Shown here: one piece after another, positions 1 through 12,602 of the stretch | Numbering within the stretch: the first letter of the stretch is position 1 | How the letters are laid out: every line of letters begins with the position of its first letter | Source: Egaibacter danicus | GTDB lineage: Bacteria; Pseudomonadota; Gammaproteobacteria; Burkholderiales; Burkholderiaceae_C | DNA length: 64,000 nucleotides | Assembly (NCBI GenBank): GCA_016707075.1 | Contig: JADJII010000008.1 | Coordinates: 1 to 64,000 of the forward strand | Direction of reading: 5' to 3' | Notes under the pieces: generated by a model | Told to the model about the DNA's origin: nothing | Seen by the model: only the letters and a program-made list of their open reading frames with translations | The model's database searches: none | Translations under genes and position numbers: made by a program

Positions 1-655
1 GCAAGGCAATGAAGGTCACGGTGAAACCAAAAACAATGCTTTTGAGGACACCATTGCCCAGGTCTTTCCAGACATCGACACCCTCCTGGATCTGGCTCCA
101 GAACGAACCACCATCGACACCGATCATGAGCACGCCCACCACCCAGCCGCCAATAATGCCCATGGCGCTGAAGACAGCTGCCAGCAAGGGCATGGTGATG
201 ACACCGGCCCAAAACCGGGGCGCGAGGATACGTTGCACCGGATCAACCGCCATCATCTCCATCACGCTGATTTGCTCACCGGCTTTCATGAGACCAATCT
301 CCGCCGTCAGCGAAGTCCCGGCCCGACCAGCAAACAGCAGAGCCGTCACCACCGGCCCCAACTCCCGGACCAGCGTCAGCGTCACCAACAGACCCAGAGC
401 CGACGACGATCCGTACCGCTGCAAGGTGTAGTAGCCCTGCAAGCCAAATACAAAGCCAACGAACAGCCCGGACACTGCAATGATGGCCAGCGAGTAGTTA
501 CCCAGAAAATGTATCTGGTCCCGCACCAGACCAAAGCGCCGGAAGGTAGGCACCATCAATGAGATCAGACGGAAGAACAGGCGGGCACCAAGACCCAGAT
601 CAGCCAGTTTTTTGCGCGTCGCAAAACCTACGTCTGAAGGCTTGTACCAACTCAT
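1..655 (-). CDS. mlaE: MlaE, phospholipid ABC transporter permease (3' end beyond window)
   Basis: Permease of the Mla system, which moves phospholipids between the inner and outer membranes. The minus strand is open from the ATG at 655 to the window edge, about 218 residues. It begins MSWYKPSDVG and contains hydrophobic helices and the MlaE-type stretches GFVFGLQGYYTLQRYG, RELGPVVTALLFAGRAG and EIGLMKAGEQISVMEMM. The start codon overlaps the mlaF stop as ATGA, so the two are translationally coupled. The C-terminal 40 or so residues lie outside the window. Family identity is strong; the transport direction is not visible in the sequence. Confidence 0.93.
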   Translation of the reverse strand, partial: MSWYKPSDVGFATRKKLADLGLGARLFFRLISLMVPTFRRFGLVRDQIHFLGNYSLAIIAVSGLFVGFVFGLQGYYTLQRYGSSSALGLLVTLTLVRELGPVVTALLFAGRAGTSLTAEIGLMKAGEQISVMEMMAVDPVQRILAPRFWAGVITMPLLAAVFSAMGIIGGWVVGVLMIGVDGGSFWSQIQEGVDVWKDLGNGVLKSIVFGFTVTFIAL

Positions 656-1497
656 GACACTTCCCCTGACGAACCGTGATCAGATTGCAGCCCGAGACTG
701 AAGTCCTCCTGAACACTGGGGCCCGGGTAATGGAAGCGCACCGGGCCGTCAGACAGGGCGTTAACGTATTGATACACCAGGGGGTCGGTACTGACACGTA
801 CTTCATCGGGTGTGCCCTGCGCCGCGATTTTCCCGTTGGCCAGAATGATCACATGATCGGAAATTCCAAATGTCTGCTCCAACTCGTGGGAAACAAAAAT
901 GCTGGTCAACCCCATGGAATCGTTCAGCTGGCGAATCAACCTCGCCGCTGTGCCGAGCGAGATGGGGTCAAGCCCCGAAAAGGGTTCGTCGTACATCACC
1001 AGCTCAGGGTCTAGCGCGATGGCACGTGCCAAGGCAATACGTCGGGCCATGCCGCCCGAAACTTCGCTGGGCATGAGATCGCGCGCACCCCGCAATCCCA
1101 CGGCGTTGAGTTTCATCAGCACAATGTCGCGAATCAGGGCTTCCGGCAGATCAGTGTGTTCGCGCAGTGGAAAAGCCACGTTTTCGAAAACATTCAGATC
1201 AGCAAACAGGGCACCAAACTGGAACAGCATGCCCATGCGGCGGCGGGCTGCATACAGTTCAGGCTGATTCATCACGGTGACATCACTGCCATCAAACAGC
1301 ATCTGGCCCGATTGCGCCCGGCTTTGCCCGCCGATCAGTCGAAGAATGGTTGTTTTTCCACCACCGGACGCCCCCATCAGGGCAGTCACCTTGCCGCGCG
1401 GGACTGAAAGCGAAATATCGTCAAGGATGACGCGGTCACCGTAACCGAAGGTCAGGTTGCGAAGTTCTACGAGGGCTGAGGGAGGAGTTGAGGCCAT
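652..1497 (-). CDS. mlaF: MlaF, phospholipid ABC transporter ATP-binding protein
   Basis: Cytoplasmic ATPase that powers MlaE. Visible motifs are Walker A GASGGGKTT, signature VSGGMARR, Walker B LVMYDEPFSGLD and the switch His in IFVSHELEQ. The protein has 281 residues from the ATG at 1497 (MASTPPSAL). The frame is open to another ATG at 1533, but that extension would run through the terminator-like hairpin at 1504-1529, so the inner start is preferred; neither start has a strong Shine-Dalgarno sequence. It follows gltD on the same strand and overlaps mlaE by four bases, as expected for the first genes of an mlaFEDCB operon. Confidence 0.93.
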   Translation of the reverse strand: MASTPPSALVELRNLTFGYGDRVILDDISLSVPRGKVTALMGASGGGKTTILRLIGGQSRAQSGQMLFDGSDVTVMNQPELYAARRRMGMLFQFGALFADLNVFENVAFPLREHTDLPEALIRDIVLMKLNAVGLRGARDLMPSEVSGGMARRIALARAIALDPELVMYDEPFSGLDPISLGTAARLIRQLNDSMGLTSIFVSHELEQTFGISDHVIILANGKIAAQGTPDEVRVSTDPLVYQYVNALSDGPVRFHYPGPSVQEDFSLGLQSDHGSSGEVS

Positions 1498-1503
1498 GAA
1501 AGC

Positions 1504-1529
1504 AAAAGGCCGGGTGTTGTCCGGCCTTT
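1504..1529 (-). terminator. Rho-independent terminator after gltD
   Basis: Inverted repeat AAAGGCCGG / CCGGCCTTT (1505-1513 and 1521-1529) with a 7-base loop, followed on the minus strand by TTTTGCT. It lies 58 bases past the gltD stop and just before the mlaF start, separating the two transcription units. The U tract is short, so termination may be partial. Confidence 0.6.
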
Positions 1530-1586
1530 GCATGATAAGGGATTCCCCTAGGTGCGGTTCTCTGTGCGGAGTTTCGTTACAGCTGC

Positions 1587-3053
1587 TTACCTTGGCAAAT
1601 CACTGCACCCCATCAGGAATTCATCCACTGCGCGGGCAGCCTGACGGCCTTCCCGGATCGCCCAGACCACCAGACTCTGGCCGCGTCGCATATCGCCGGC
1701 GGCAAATACCTTGGGTACATTGGTGGCATAGCCACCCGCGAAGTCAGTGCTTGCTTTGGCGTTTCCTCGCGCGTCTTTGTCCACACCAAAGGCTTCCAGC
1801 ACCGTGGCGACCGGGTTCACAAAACCCATGGCCAGCAGCACGAGGTCCGCTTTGTAGGTCTTCTCGGTGCCCGCCACTTCAACCATCCTGCCGTCCTTGA
1901 ACTCAATCTGAACGGTCTTCAAACCAGTGACCCTGCCCTTTTCACCAATGAACTCCTTGGTAGAAATGGCAAATGCGCGCTCGCATCCTTCATCATGGCT
2001 GGAGCTGGTGCGTAGCTTGATCGGCCAGTATGGCCAGGTCATGGGACGGTTTTCTTCAACCGGCGGCTGGGGCATCACTTCAAACTGGGTGACGCTGACC
2101 GCGCCGTGGCGGTTGCTGGTGCCGACGCAGTCCGAGCCGGTGTCACCACCACCGATAACGATAACGTTTTTGCCATCGGCACGCAGCTGGCCCTTGAGCT
2201 TGTCGCCCGCGTTGACCTTGTTCTGCTGGGGCAAGAACTCCATCGCGAAATGGATGCCGTCCAGTTCGCGGCCTAGCACTGGCAAGTCGCGCGATTGCTC
2301 GGAACCACCCGTCAGCACCACGGCGTCAAAGTCTTTCTGGAGTTGAGCAGGTGTGATGGTTTCTTTCGCCCAGTTGGTCACTTTGCTGCCTTTGGGCAGC
2401 TCACCCACCATCACGCCGGTCCGGAAAGTAACACCCTCTTTTTCCATTTGTGCCACACGCTTGTCGATGTGGGATTTTTCCATCTTGAAGTCGGGAATGC
2501 CGTATCGCAGCAAGCCACCCACGCGATCGTTTTTCTCGAACAGGGTTACGTCGTGGCCGGCGCGCGCCAATTGCTGTGACGCAGCCAGGCCCGCCGGACC
2601 GGAACCCACCACCGCGACTCGTTTACCGGTCTTGTGTCTGGCGGGACGCGGCTGCACCCAACCCTCGGACCAGGCCCGGTCGATGATGGCGTGCTCAATG
2701 GACTTGATACCCACCGCGTCATCGTTCACGTTCAGCGTGCAGGCGGCCTCGCAGGGGGCGGGGCAGATACGACCGGTGAACTCGGGAAAGTTGTTGGTAC
2801 TGTGCAGCACTTCAATGGCATTTTTCCAGTCACCGCGGTAAACAAGGTCATTGAAATCGGGAATGATGTTGTTGACCGGGCAGCCGTTGTTGCAGAACGG
2901 CGTGCCGCAATCCATGCAACGCGCAGCCTGCACCCTGGCCTGCGCATCGTCCAGCCCCACCACAAATTCCCTGTAATGCCTGACGCGCTCGGCTACCGGC
3001 TTGTAGCCCTCTTCGATGCGCTCATACTCCATGAAGCCTGTTGTCTTGCCCAT
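1587..3053 (-). CDS. gltD: Glutamate synthase [NADPH] small (beta) subunit
   Basis: Transfers electrons from NADPH through FAD to the iron-sulfur clusters of GOGAT for glutamate synthesis from glutamine and 2-oxoglutarate. The protein has 488 residues, usual for GltD. The N-terminal third carries the cysteine-rich cluster region (CMDCGTPFCNNGCPVNN and CPAPCEAAC), then the FAD dinucleotide fold (GSGPAGLAASQQLARAG) and the NADPH fold (VIGGGDTGSDC). It lies 37 bp downstream of gltB on the same strand, as in the usual gltBD operon. Nothing is anomalous. Confidence 0.97.
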   Translation of the reverse strand: MGKTTGFMEYERIEEGYKPVAERVRHYREFVVGLDDAQARVQAARCMDCGTPFCNNGCPVNNIIPDFNDLVYRGDWKNAIEVLHSTNNFPEFTGRICPAPCEAACTLNVNDDAVGIKSIEHAIIDRAWSEGWVQPRPARHKTGKRVAVVGSGPAGLAASQQLARAGHDVTLFEKNDRVGGLLRYGIPDFKMEKSHIDKRVAQMEKEGVTFRTGVMVGELPKGSKVTNWAKETITPAQLQKDFDAVVLTGGSEQSRDLPVLGRELDGIHFAMEFLPQQNKVNAGDKLKGQLRADGKNVIVIGGGDTGSDCVGTSNRHGAVSVTQFEVMPQPPVEENRPMTWPYWPIKLRTSSSHDEGCERAFAISTKEFIGEKGRVTGLKTVQIEFKDGRMVEVAGTEKTYKADLVLLAMGFVNPVATVLEAFGVDKDARGNAKASTDFAGGYATNVPKVFAAGDMRRGQSLVVWAIREGRQAARAVDEFLMGCSDLPR

Positions 3054-3090
3054 GATCTGGTCCTTGAATTACTTGTGAGTTCCGGCTGGC

Positions 3091-7869
<4,779 letters not shown>

Positions 7870-7947
7870 GGCGCACTCCTATATTTCGTGGCAAATCGTC
7901 GTGGGAGGGTGAGTTTAGTGCACTGCAACAACAATGCCAAGACAATT

Positions 7948-7970
7948 AATTGGGGTCAGATTCCAATTAT
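7948..7970 (+). repeat. REP-like hairpin, left copy flanking the RAYT gene
   Basis: The 23-bp sequence containing GGGGTCAGATTCCAATTAT recurs in inverted orientation at 8788-8810 with one mismatch. Each copy can fold (AATTGG / CCAATT). A second partial ATAATTGGGG lies at 7994-8003. Confidence 0.75.
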
Positions 7971-8004
7971 TGGTCTATGAAACTTGTCACAAAATAATTG
8001 GGGA

Positions 8005-8054
8005 CATATCAAATTTGATAGCTGTTCACGCACTATCCACGAGGGAAAAAGCCC
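8005..8054 (+). repeat. Interspersed 48-bp repeat, copy E1
   Basis: Matches the window-wide element: an inner palindrome of the GCTAT-N7-ATAGC type (here CATATCAAATTTGATAGC), then CACGCACTATCCACGAGGG and AAAAAGCCC. It lies between the left REP hairpin and the RAYT gene end. Confidence 0.7.
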
Positions 8055-8064
8055 AATTTACCTC

Positions 8065-8757
8065 TTATTTCTTGCTCAAAACCGGTCGCCCAGCTGATCC
8101 TTTGGCAACCCGGCGTGCCGTCTTTTTTTGTAGATCAGCCACAAAATCGCCTTCGCCCAGAGCCCAGCCGCTGAGTACCGATTGCGTCAAATCAGCCCGC
8201 TGCTGATCAGAGACCCCCGCACGCACCAAATCGGCGTATGCGGCTTCCCTGGCAAAGGGCGTGTTGCCCAGCTCCCAATACAGCGGGTGCGGCGTGATCA
8301 GCTTGTCAGTTTTCCGCCCGATGTAGTGCCCGTGGCTGGACCACACATAGTCCCCAGCCTGGGCCACCAGGCCCGCGCGCACCGGGTTGAGGTCGATGTA
8401 GGCCATGCAGGCCAGCAGATACCGGTCCGTCTGGATCAGCGTGGACTTGTAGCGCCCCTCCCACAGCGTGCCGGTACGACCCTGCAAGTCGTTGAAGTAA
8501 CGAACATAACTGCGCCCCACCGCCTGCATCATCTGCGGCAGGGCATCAGCCGTTTGCGGTGTGGCCAGCAGGTGAAAGTGGTTGGTCATCAGCACATAGG
8601 CATGAATGGCCACGCCAAATCTTTCGGCGTTGATGCGCAGCAGGTCGAGCAGTGTCTGGTAATCCGCCGGGGACGCGAAGATGGCCTGGCGGTTGTTACC
8701 GCGCTGGATGACGTGGTGCGGGTAACCGGGGAGTGTCAGGCGGGGAAGGCGGGCCAT
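8065..8757 (-). CDS. REP-associated tyrosine transposase (RAYT, Y1_Tnp family)
   Basis: Single-strand DNA transposase-like protein of the IS200/IS605-related Y1 family, 230 residues. The start MARLPRLTLPGYPHHVIQRGNNRQ is typical of RAYTs. The HUH metal motif is TNHFHLL near residue 60, and the family-conserved block LACMAYIDLNPVRAGLV lies near residue 120, followed by WSSHGHY. A full-length family member has 150-320 residues, so this copy looks intact. It is bracketed by inverted copies of a 23-bp REP-like hairpin. RAYTs are thought to spread REPs rather than transpose themselves; mobility of this copy is inferred. Confidence 0.9.
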   Translation of the reverse strand: MARLPRLTLPGYPHHVIQRGNNRQAIFASPADYQTLLDLLRINAERFGVAIHAYVLMTNHFHLLATPQTADALPQMMQAVGRSYVRYFNDLQGRTGTLWEGRYKSTLIQTDRYLLACMAYIDLNPVRAGLVAQAGDYVWSSHGHYIGRKTDKLITPHPLYWELGNTPFAREAAYADLVRAGVSDQQRADLTQSVLSGWALGEGDFVADLQKKTARRVAKGSAGRPVLSKK

Positions 8758-8787
8758 TTGGATGCAGGGGATGATTTTTGCATCATG

Positions 8788-8810
8788 ATAATTGGAATCT
8801 GACCCCTATT
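8788..8810 (-). repeat. REP-like hairpin, right copy flanking the RAYT gene
   Basis: Inverted copy of the 7948-7970 sequence, 22 of 23 positions identical, lying 31 bp upstream of the RAYT start. The right boundary touches the stop region of the adjoining decayed gene. Confidence 0.75.
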
Positions 8811-8812
8811 AC

Positions 8813-9300
8813 CTACTGTTTCAATAATTGATCGGTATTTAGCTTGTTTGTTACCTCGATCCAATCTTTCGGCCAACAAGATGTTGATTGACCAAGACCC
8901 AGTCCCAGACGGCCGAATAAGAAGCCACCATACGTATGAAATGCTTTGTAGGTCAGGAATGGTTTCCCGGTATCCACATCAACATACTCAACACGTTGAA
9001 CCCTGACCGGAATGACGTAACCACCAACCTCAGCTATGGGGTCGTCGTTACGTCTAGCCCGCTTCACCCGCCCCGAATCCGGACTCAACGTCACCACCGC
9101 CTCGCGCTCGCACAGTCGATTGAACTGCCAGCGCCCAATCAGTTCGTCCGCAATGGGGGCTTTAGCACCAGCGGAAACAACAGCACGCTAGCTGCCGTCG
9201 TATGCTTCGCGACACCCACCCAGCGTGGTATGCGTTTGCTGAGCCAGATGGCAGCAGCAAACCAAAGTGCGACGCCCATCAGAAATATCAAAAAACTCAT
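8813..9300 (-). pseudogene. Membrane-anchored hypothetical protein, frameshifted
   Basis: From the ATG at 9300 the frame gives MSFLIFLMGVALWFAAAIWL (one N-terminal membrane segment) and a second hydrophobic stretch, then stops near 9140. A one-base shift there continues as APIADELIGRWQF and joins the downstream open frame (CEREAVVTLSPDSGRVKRARR to 8813). The two halves read as one protein of about 160 residues, so a base appears to be missing around 9145. The start overlaps the stop of the preceding gene as ATGA. I do not recognise the family. Sequencing error and real inactivation cannot be told apart here. Confidence 0.6.
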
Positions 9301-9695
9301 GCTTCGGTCCTCCAGTAGGTAGCGTTTGCAGACTGCATTGCTTGATCAAATTGGCCTTTATCCCTTGTCGAATATGCTTTAGTAGCTATTGATTTAATAG
9401 CGTTTTCATCTCCATCGTTCTCCGTGCCGCGCAAGGCGCCTAGGCTGTAGGTGCTGCTGATCGTGGTTGCACCGGCTACCGTGCGCTGGCCGATCAGCAG
9501 GTCGGCTCCGCGCTGGACGTAGAGGTAGGCTTGGTCATCGGATTCCCACAGGCCGTCACTGATCTTGTGACCCCCGGTCAGAGTCGTGCTGCCGATCCTG
9601 ATCTGGCCTGCTCCGTCTGCGTCTGCGTCCAGCACGGTGTAGTCCCGGCCGCATTTGGTGGCGATCCATTTTCGAGTATTGTCAATCTCTTGCAT
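9297..9695 (-). CDS. Hypothetical protein resembling a fragment of an RTX/adhesin-type repeat protein
   Basis: 132 residues, with a good Shine-Dalgarno AGGAGAGAAC before the ATG at 9695. The Asp/Gly-rich portion DADADGAGQIRIGSTTLTGG followed by KISDGLWESDD resembles modules in large calcium-binding secreted proteins, which would fit its position right after a truncated hlyD gene; this is inference from pattern only. Near the C-terminus, residues about 99-114 (AIKSIATKAYSTRDKG) are encoded by interspersed repeat E2, inserted in frame. The end overlaps the next gene by ATGA. It may be the remnant of a larger secreted substrate. Confidence 0.5.
   Translation of the reverse strand: MQEIDNTRKWIATKCGRDYTVLDADADGAGQIRIGSTTLTGGHKISDGLWESDDQAYLYVQRGADLLIGQRTVAGATTISSTYSLGALRGTENDGDENAIKSIATKAYSTRDKGQFDQAMQSANATYWRTEA
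9353..9402 (-). repeat. Interspersed 48-bp repeat, copy E2 (inside a coding region)
   Basis: On the minus strand it reads GCTATTAAATCAATAGC, then AAAGCATATTCGACAAGGG and ATAAAGGCC. It is translated in frame within the 9297-9695 gene, in the same reading frame as copy E7 in dnaE2. Confidence 0.75.
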
Positions 9696-9703
9696 GTTCT
9701 CTC

Positions 9704-10204
9704 CTATCGTTCTCGCAGACTCTCAGACCCTGCCCGCTGCACCGGCGAGAGCAAAAACTCAATAATCCGCCGCTGCCCGGTCTTGATCTCCGCCGTGATG
9801 TTCATCCCCGGGCTCAAGTTCACCCGCTTGCCATCAATCAGCATGTCTTTCTGGCTCAGGGTCAGGGTGGCCGGGTAATAACTACCCCGCTTCTCGTCGG
9901 TCACCGCATCCGCTGTGACCACATCCACCTTGGCCTGCACCGTTCCATACTTGGTATACGGAAAGGTCTCCAGCTTCACCTCCGCCATCTGCCCCGCATT
10001 CACAAAGCCGATGTCCTGATTGGCAATGGTCACTTCCGCCGTTACCGTTTCACTGTCTGGCACCTCAATCATCAAGGGCTGGGCGCTGGTAACCACACTG
10101 CCAACCGAGTGAATGGCCAGTTGCTGGATGACCCCCGCGACAGGGGCGGTGAGTTGAGTCAGCTTTTGCCGTTGGTAGCCTTTTCGTGCAAAATTTGGGC
10201 ATTT
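9704..10204 (-). pseudogene. HlyD-family type I secretion adaptor, C-terminal remnant
   Basis: The frame contains KLTQLTAPVAGVIQQLAIHS, PLMIEVPDSETVTAEVTI, NAGQMAEVKLETFPYTKYG and SPGMNITAEIKTGQRRIIEF and ends in the usual HlyD position. Upstream the frame meets a TGA at 10205-10207, next to repeat E3, so the N-terminal membrane anchor and coiled-coil region (about two thirds of a normal HlyD) are absent. A GTG at 10096 could initiate 130 residues, but they would lack the anchor. It precedes two small genes by a few bases, suggesting a former secretion operon. Confidence 0.8.
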
Positions 10205-10217
10205 TCATGCCTAAAAT

Positions 10218-10266
10218 CACCTCCAGCCCTTATGGAATATGCGTGAATAGCTTCTTTTTTGATAGC
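10218..10266 (-). repeat. Interspersed 48-bp repeat, copy E3
   Basis: On the minus strand GCTATCAAAAAAGAAGC, then TTCACGCATATTCCATAAGGG and CTGGAGG. It sits at the point where hlyD homology is lost. Confidence 0.7.
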
Positions 10267-10310
10267 AAATTCAGACGCGCCAAGGGGTGCACAGACTGCG
10301 GCGCGAAAGG

Positions 10311-11054
10311 CTAGTTTGCTTTGTAAGGCTGCAAGGGCGGAATCCTGGCACTGCCGTTGTCCAGGTAATTCTTGATTTCAATGCCTGCCGCGTGAACCCA
10401 ATCTTTTACGTAAGTCGCGTATGCCGCATCTTTCAGGAAGTCTCCTTCCTTTTTGAGAAACATCACGTAGTTCACCCGCCGGCCATAGTCTCGCGAGCCG
10501 CGCACGACCACGCCAATCGCTTCTTCCGGCAGGCTCGCCGCATAGGGCGCCAGGGCCGAGTACGACTCCTTGACACCCGGTGCAGTGCTATTGGGTGCTT
10601 GTGCAACGAAACTTCGAAATCTCTCTCCGGGGAATACTAAGGCGCAGGCATACAAAGTACCTCCAGCGCGGGTATCGAGTGCATCAAAGTGGCTAGCACT
10701 CCCTAAATCGCATTTCCCGTTGTTAAATATCAGCGGCAAGGAATCTGGGTAAAAGGACACCACGATAGCGACCAGCGGATCGCCCCCGGCGTTATTTTTC
10801 GCCGTAATGGTCAGCGTGGCTGTAGAAGTGACTCCTTGCGTTATGCCGCCGGAGACGCCCGCTTCGCCTCCCGTCTTTCCAACCACCTCCCACTGCCCGG
10901 GTGGCAGCGGTAGCGACTTGGTCAGAAACCCCATCCCGATGGAATCGGTCAGCACTGTTCCCACTTCAATCTGACTGTATTTGGGTTGTGCGTGTGCGCT
11001 GCCCAGTGCGAAAAGCGTGACGATAACGCTGGCAGTTTTGGCCAGAATGCCCAT
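10311..11054 (-). CDS. Secreted hypothetical protein
   Basis: I do not recognise the family. The start is placed at the ATG at 11054 (MGILAKTASV), preceded by GGGAGCAAAAC, rather than at an upstream ATG at 11117. This gives 247 residues with a Sec signal peptide ending GSAHA before QPKYSQ. The mature protein is Gly/Ser/Thr-rich in its first half, has two cysteines (CDLGSAS, YACALVF) that could form a disulfide, and ends in a Lys/Tyr-rich alpha-helical segment. It stands alone between the secretion remnant and the methyltransferase gene. Confidence 0.7.
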   Translation of the reverse strand: MGILAKTASVIVTLFALGSAHAQPKYSQIEVGTVLTDSIGMGFLTKSLPLPPGQWEVVGKTGGEAGVSGGITQGVTSTATLTITAKNNAGGDPLVAIVVSFYPDSLPLIFNNGKCDLGSASHFDALDTRAGGTLYACALVFPGERFRSFVAQAPNSTAPGVKESYSALAPYAASLPEEAIGVVVRGSRDYGRRVNYVMFLKKEGDFLKDAAYATYVKDWVHAAGIEIKNYLDNGSARIPPLQPYKAN

Positions 11055-11121
11055 GTTTTGCTCCCGTTTGTTGTGACTGATTTTGCGAGAGCTTAACCCG
11101 GGCCCAAATGCCGGCACAAGC

Positions 11122-12000
11122 CTAGTGAACGTTAAACCTTGCTGGCATCAGCGCCCACAACCCAAACTCCGCCCCAATCGCCTGCAACCGCTCCGCCGCA
11201 CTGCGTTTCTTCTGCCCGGTATAACGCGCCAGAATCAGCTCGTTTTTCATGCTGTGCTCCCAGCCCACCAGCTCGGTCACGGTGACCTGATAGCCCATGG
11301 CCTCCAGATACAGGCAGCGCAGCACGTTGGTGATCTGGCTGCCCATTTCGCGGGTGTGCAGCGGGTGGCGCCAGAGTTCGGCCAGCGGTGTGCGATTCAG
11401 TGTGAGGGCTTTGCTGGCGTTGAGGTGGCGGGCCACTTCGGCCTGGCAGCAGGGCACGAGCACCATGAATTTGGCATGCTTGGCCAATCCGAAGGCGATG
11501 GCGTCGTCAGTCGCGGTGTCGCAGGCATGCAGGGCCGTGACGACGTCAATCTGCCCGGGCAGTTCGCTGGACTGGGCGGACTCGGCTACCGTCAGGTTCA
11601 GGAACGACATGCGGTCAAACCCGAGACGTTTTGCCAGCTCGCGGGACTTCTCCACCAGCTCGGGGCGGGTTTCAATGCCGTAGATGTGCCCGGTGTTCAG
11701 CGCCTTGAAAAACAGGTCGTAAATGATGAAGCCCAGATACGACTTGCCGGCGCCGTGGTCAGCCAGTGTGATGCCGGCTTCACTTGGTGGCAGCTCCTGC
11801 AGCAGCTTCTCGATGAACTGGAACAGGTGATACACCTGCTTGAGCTTGCGCCGCGAGTCCTGGTTGAGCTTGCCTTCACGGGTGAGGATGTGCAGCTCTT
11901 TGAGCAGTTCGATGGACTGGCCACGGCGGATTTCGGGCGCGATGGATGAGGCGTCCTGCAGACGGGTCGTCTCCTGTAGCGATTTGTTTCTGGCTTTCAT
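11122..12000 (-). CDS. Class I SAM-dependent methyltransferase (Methyltransf_32-like)
   Basis: 292 residues from the ATG at 12000 (MKARNKSLQ), which overlaps the stop of the DUF1415 gene as ATGA; an upstream ATG at 12051 is less likely. The SAM-binding fold shows LADHGAGKSYLGFIIYDLF (motif I) near residue 80, then the acidic GIETRPEL (motif II), and VTALHACDTATDDAI with VLVPCCQAEVAR as later motifs. Such proteins are annotated as RNA or generic methyltransferases; the substrate cannot be read from the sequence. It is the last gene of the long pil-aro-dgt unit. Confidence 0.8.
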   Translation of the reverse strand: MKARNKSLQETTRLQDASSIAPEIRRGQSIELLKELHILTREGKLNQDSRRKLKQVYHLFQFIEKLLQELPPSEAGITLADHGAGKSYLGFIIYDLFFKALNTGHIYGIETRPELVEKSRELAKRLGFDRMSFLNLTVAESAQSSELPGQIDVVTALHACDTATDDAIAFGLAKHAKFMVLVPCCQAEVARHLNASKALTLNRTPLAELWRHPLHTREMGSQITNVLRCLYLEAMGYQVTVTELVGWEHSMKNELILARYTGQKKRSAAERLQAIGAEFGLWALMPARFNVH

Positions 12001-12593
12001 GGCTTCATCTTGCCATGCGTGGTGGAAGGCCCCACGCCCAACGCGTTCCACCCCTCGTGACCTAACTGTTCCATCGTCTGCATGTTGGCCTCGAAAATGG
12101 TTTCGGCCTCTGGAAACGCCTTCACTGCACGGTCGATACTGGCTTCACGGATCAGGTGCAGCGTGGGGTATGGCGCGCGGTTGGTGTAGTTAGTGATGTC
12201 ATCCACGTCCGTGCCAGCAAACTGGAACTGCGGGTGAAAGCTGGCGATCTGGATGACGCCGTCCAGCTTCATGGACTTCAGCACTTTGTCTGCCTTGGGC
12301 AAAAAATCATTGAAATCCAGAAAGTCTTGCAGACAGTGAGGCGCTATCAAAAGCGTAGTGTCCCGCACACTGCTGTCAAGGGCCACGAGGTCTTTTAGCT
12401 CTCCCTTCAGGTCGTCCAGCAGGTCTTGCGGACTGGTGGCGGCACTCACCGAATAGTGAATCTGCCCTTTGACCTGCACGCCTTTGGCAAAGGGACACAG
12501 GTTCAGGCCGATGACGGCACGCTCCAGCCAGATGCGCGTGTCGGACAGCACCGTGTCGGTTTGCGGGGAATCGTTGGCGTGGTTCTTCATCAC
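11997..12593 (-). CDS. DUF1415 family protein
   Basis: 198 residues, with the family signature near the N-terminus (TRIWLERAVIGLNLCPFAKGV) and the block QIASFHPQFQFAGTDVDD, then NRAPYPTLHLIREASIDRA. The function of DUF1415 is unknown. The conserved Cys and several His/Asp residues suggest a metal or catalytic site, but that is inference. It lies 9 bp after the MFS gene and overlaps the methyltransferase gene by four bases. Confidence 0.85.
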   Translation of the reverse strand: MMKNHANDSPQTDTVLSDTRIWLERAVIGLNLCPFAKGVQVKGQIHYSVSAATSPQDLLDDLKGELKDLVALDSSVRDTTLLIAPHCLQDFLDFNDFLPKADKVLKSMKLDGVIQIASFHPQFQFAGTDVDDITNYTNRAPYPTLHLIREASIDRAVKAFPEAETIFEANMQTMEQLGHEGWNALGVGPSTTHGKMKP

Positions 12594-12602
12594 GGCGCCA
12601 TC

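Noticed and set aside
652..1533. Longer mlaF start at 1533
   Set aside because: It would run through the terminator-like hairpin at 1504-1529 and adds 12 residues with no family similarity.
7948..8810. The RAYT locus as a complete insertion sequence
   Set aside because: No flanking target duplication is visible and RAYTs normally act on dispersed REPs, so it is listed as a gene with REP repeats only.
12330..12390. GCTATCAAAAGCGTAGTGTC resembling the interspersed repeat
   Set aside because: Only the first 10 bases fit; the ACGCATA and CGAGGG blocks are absent and the sequence codes for normal DUF1415 residues.
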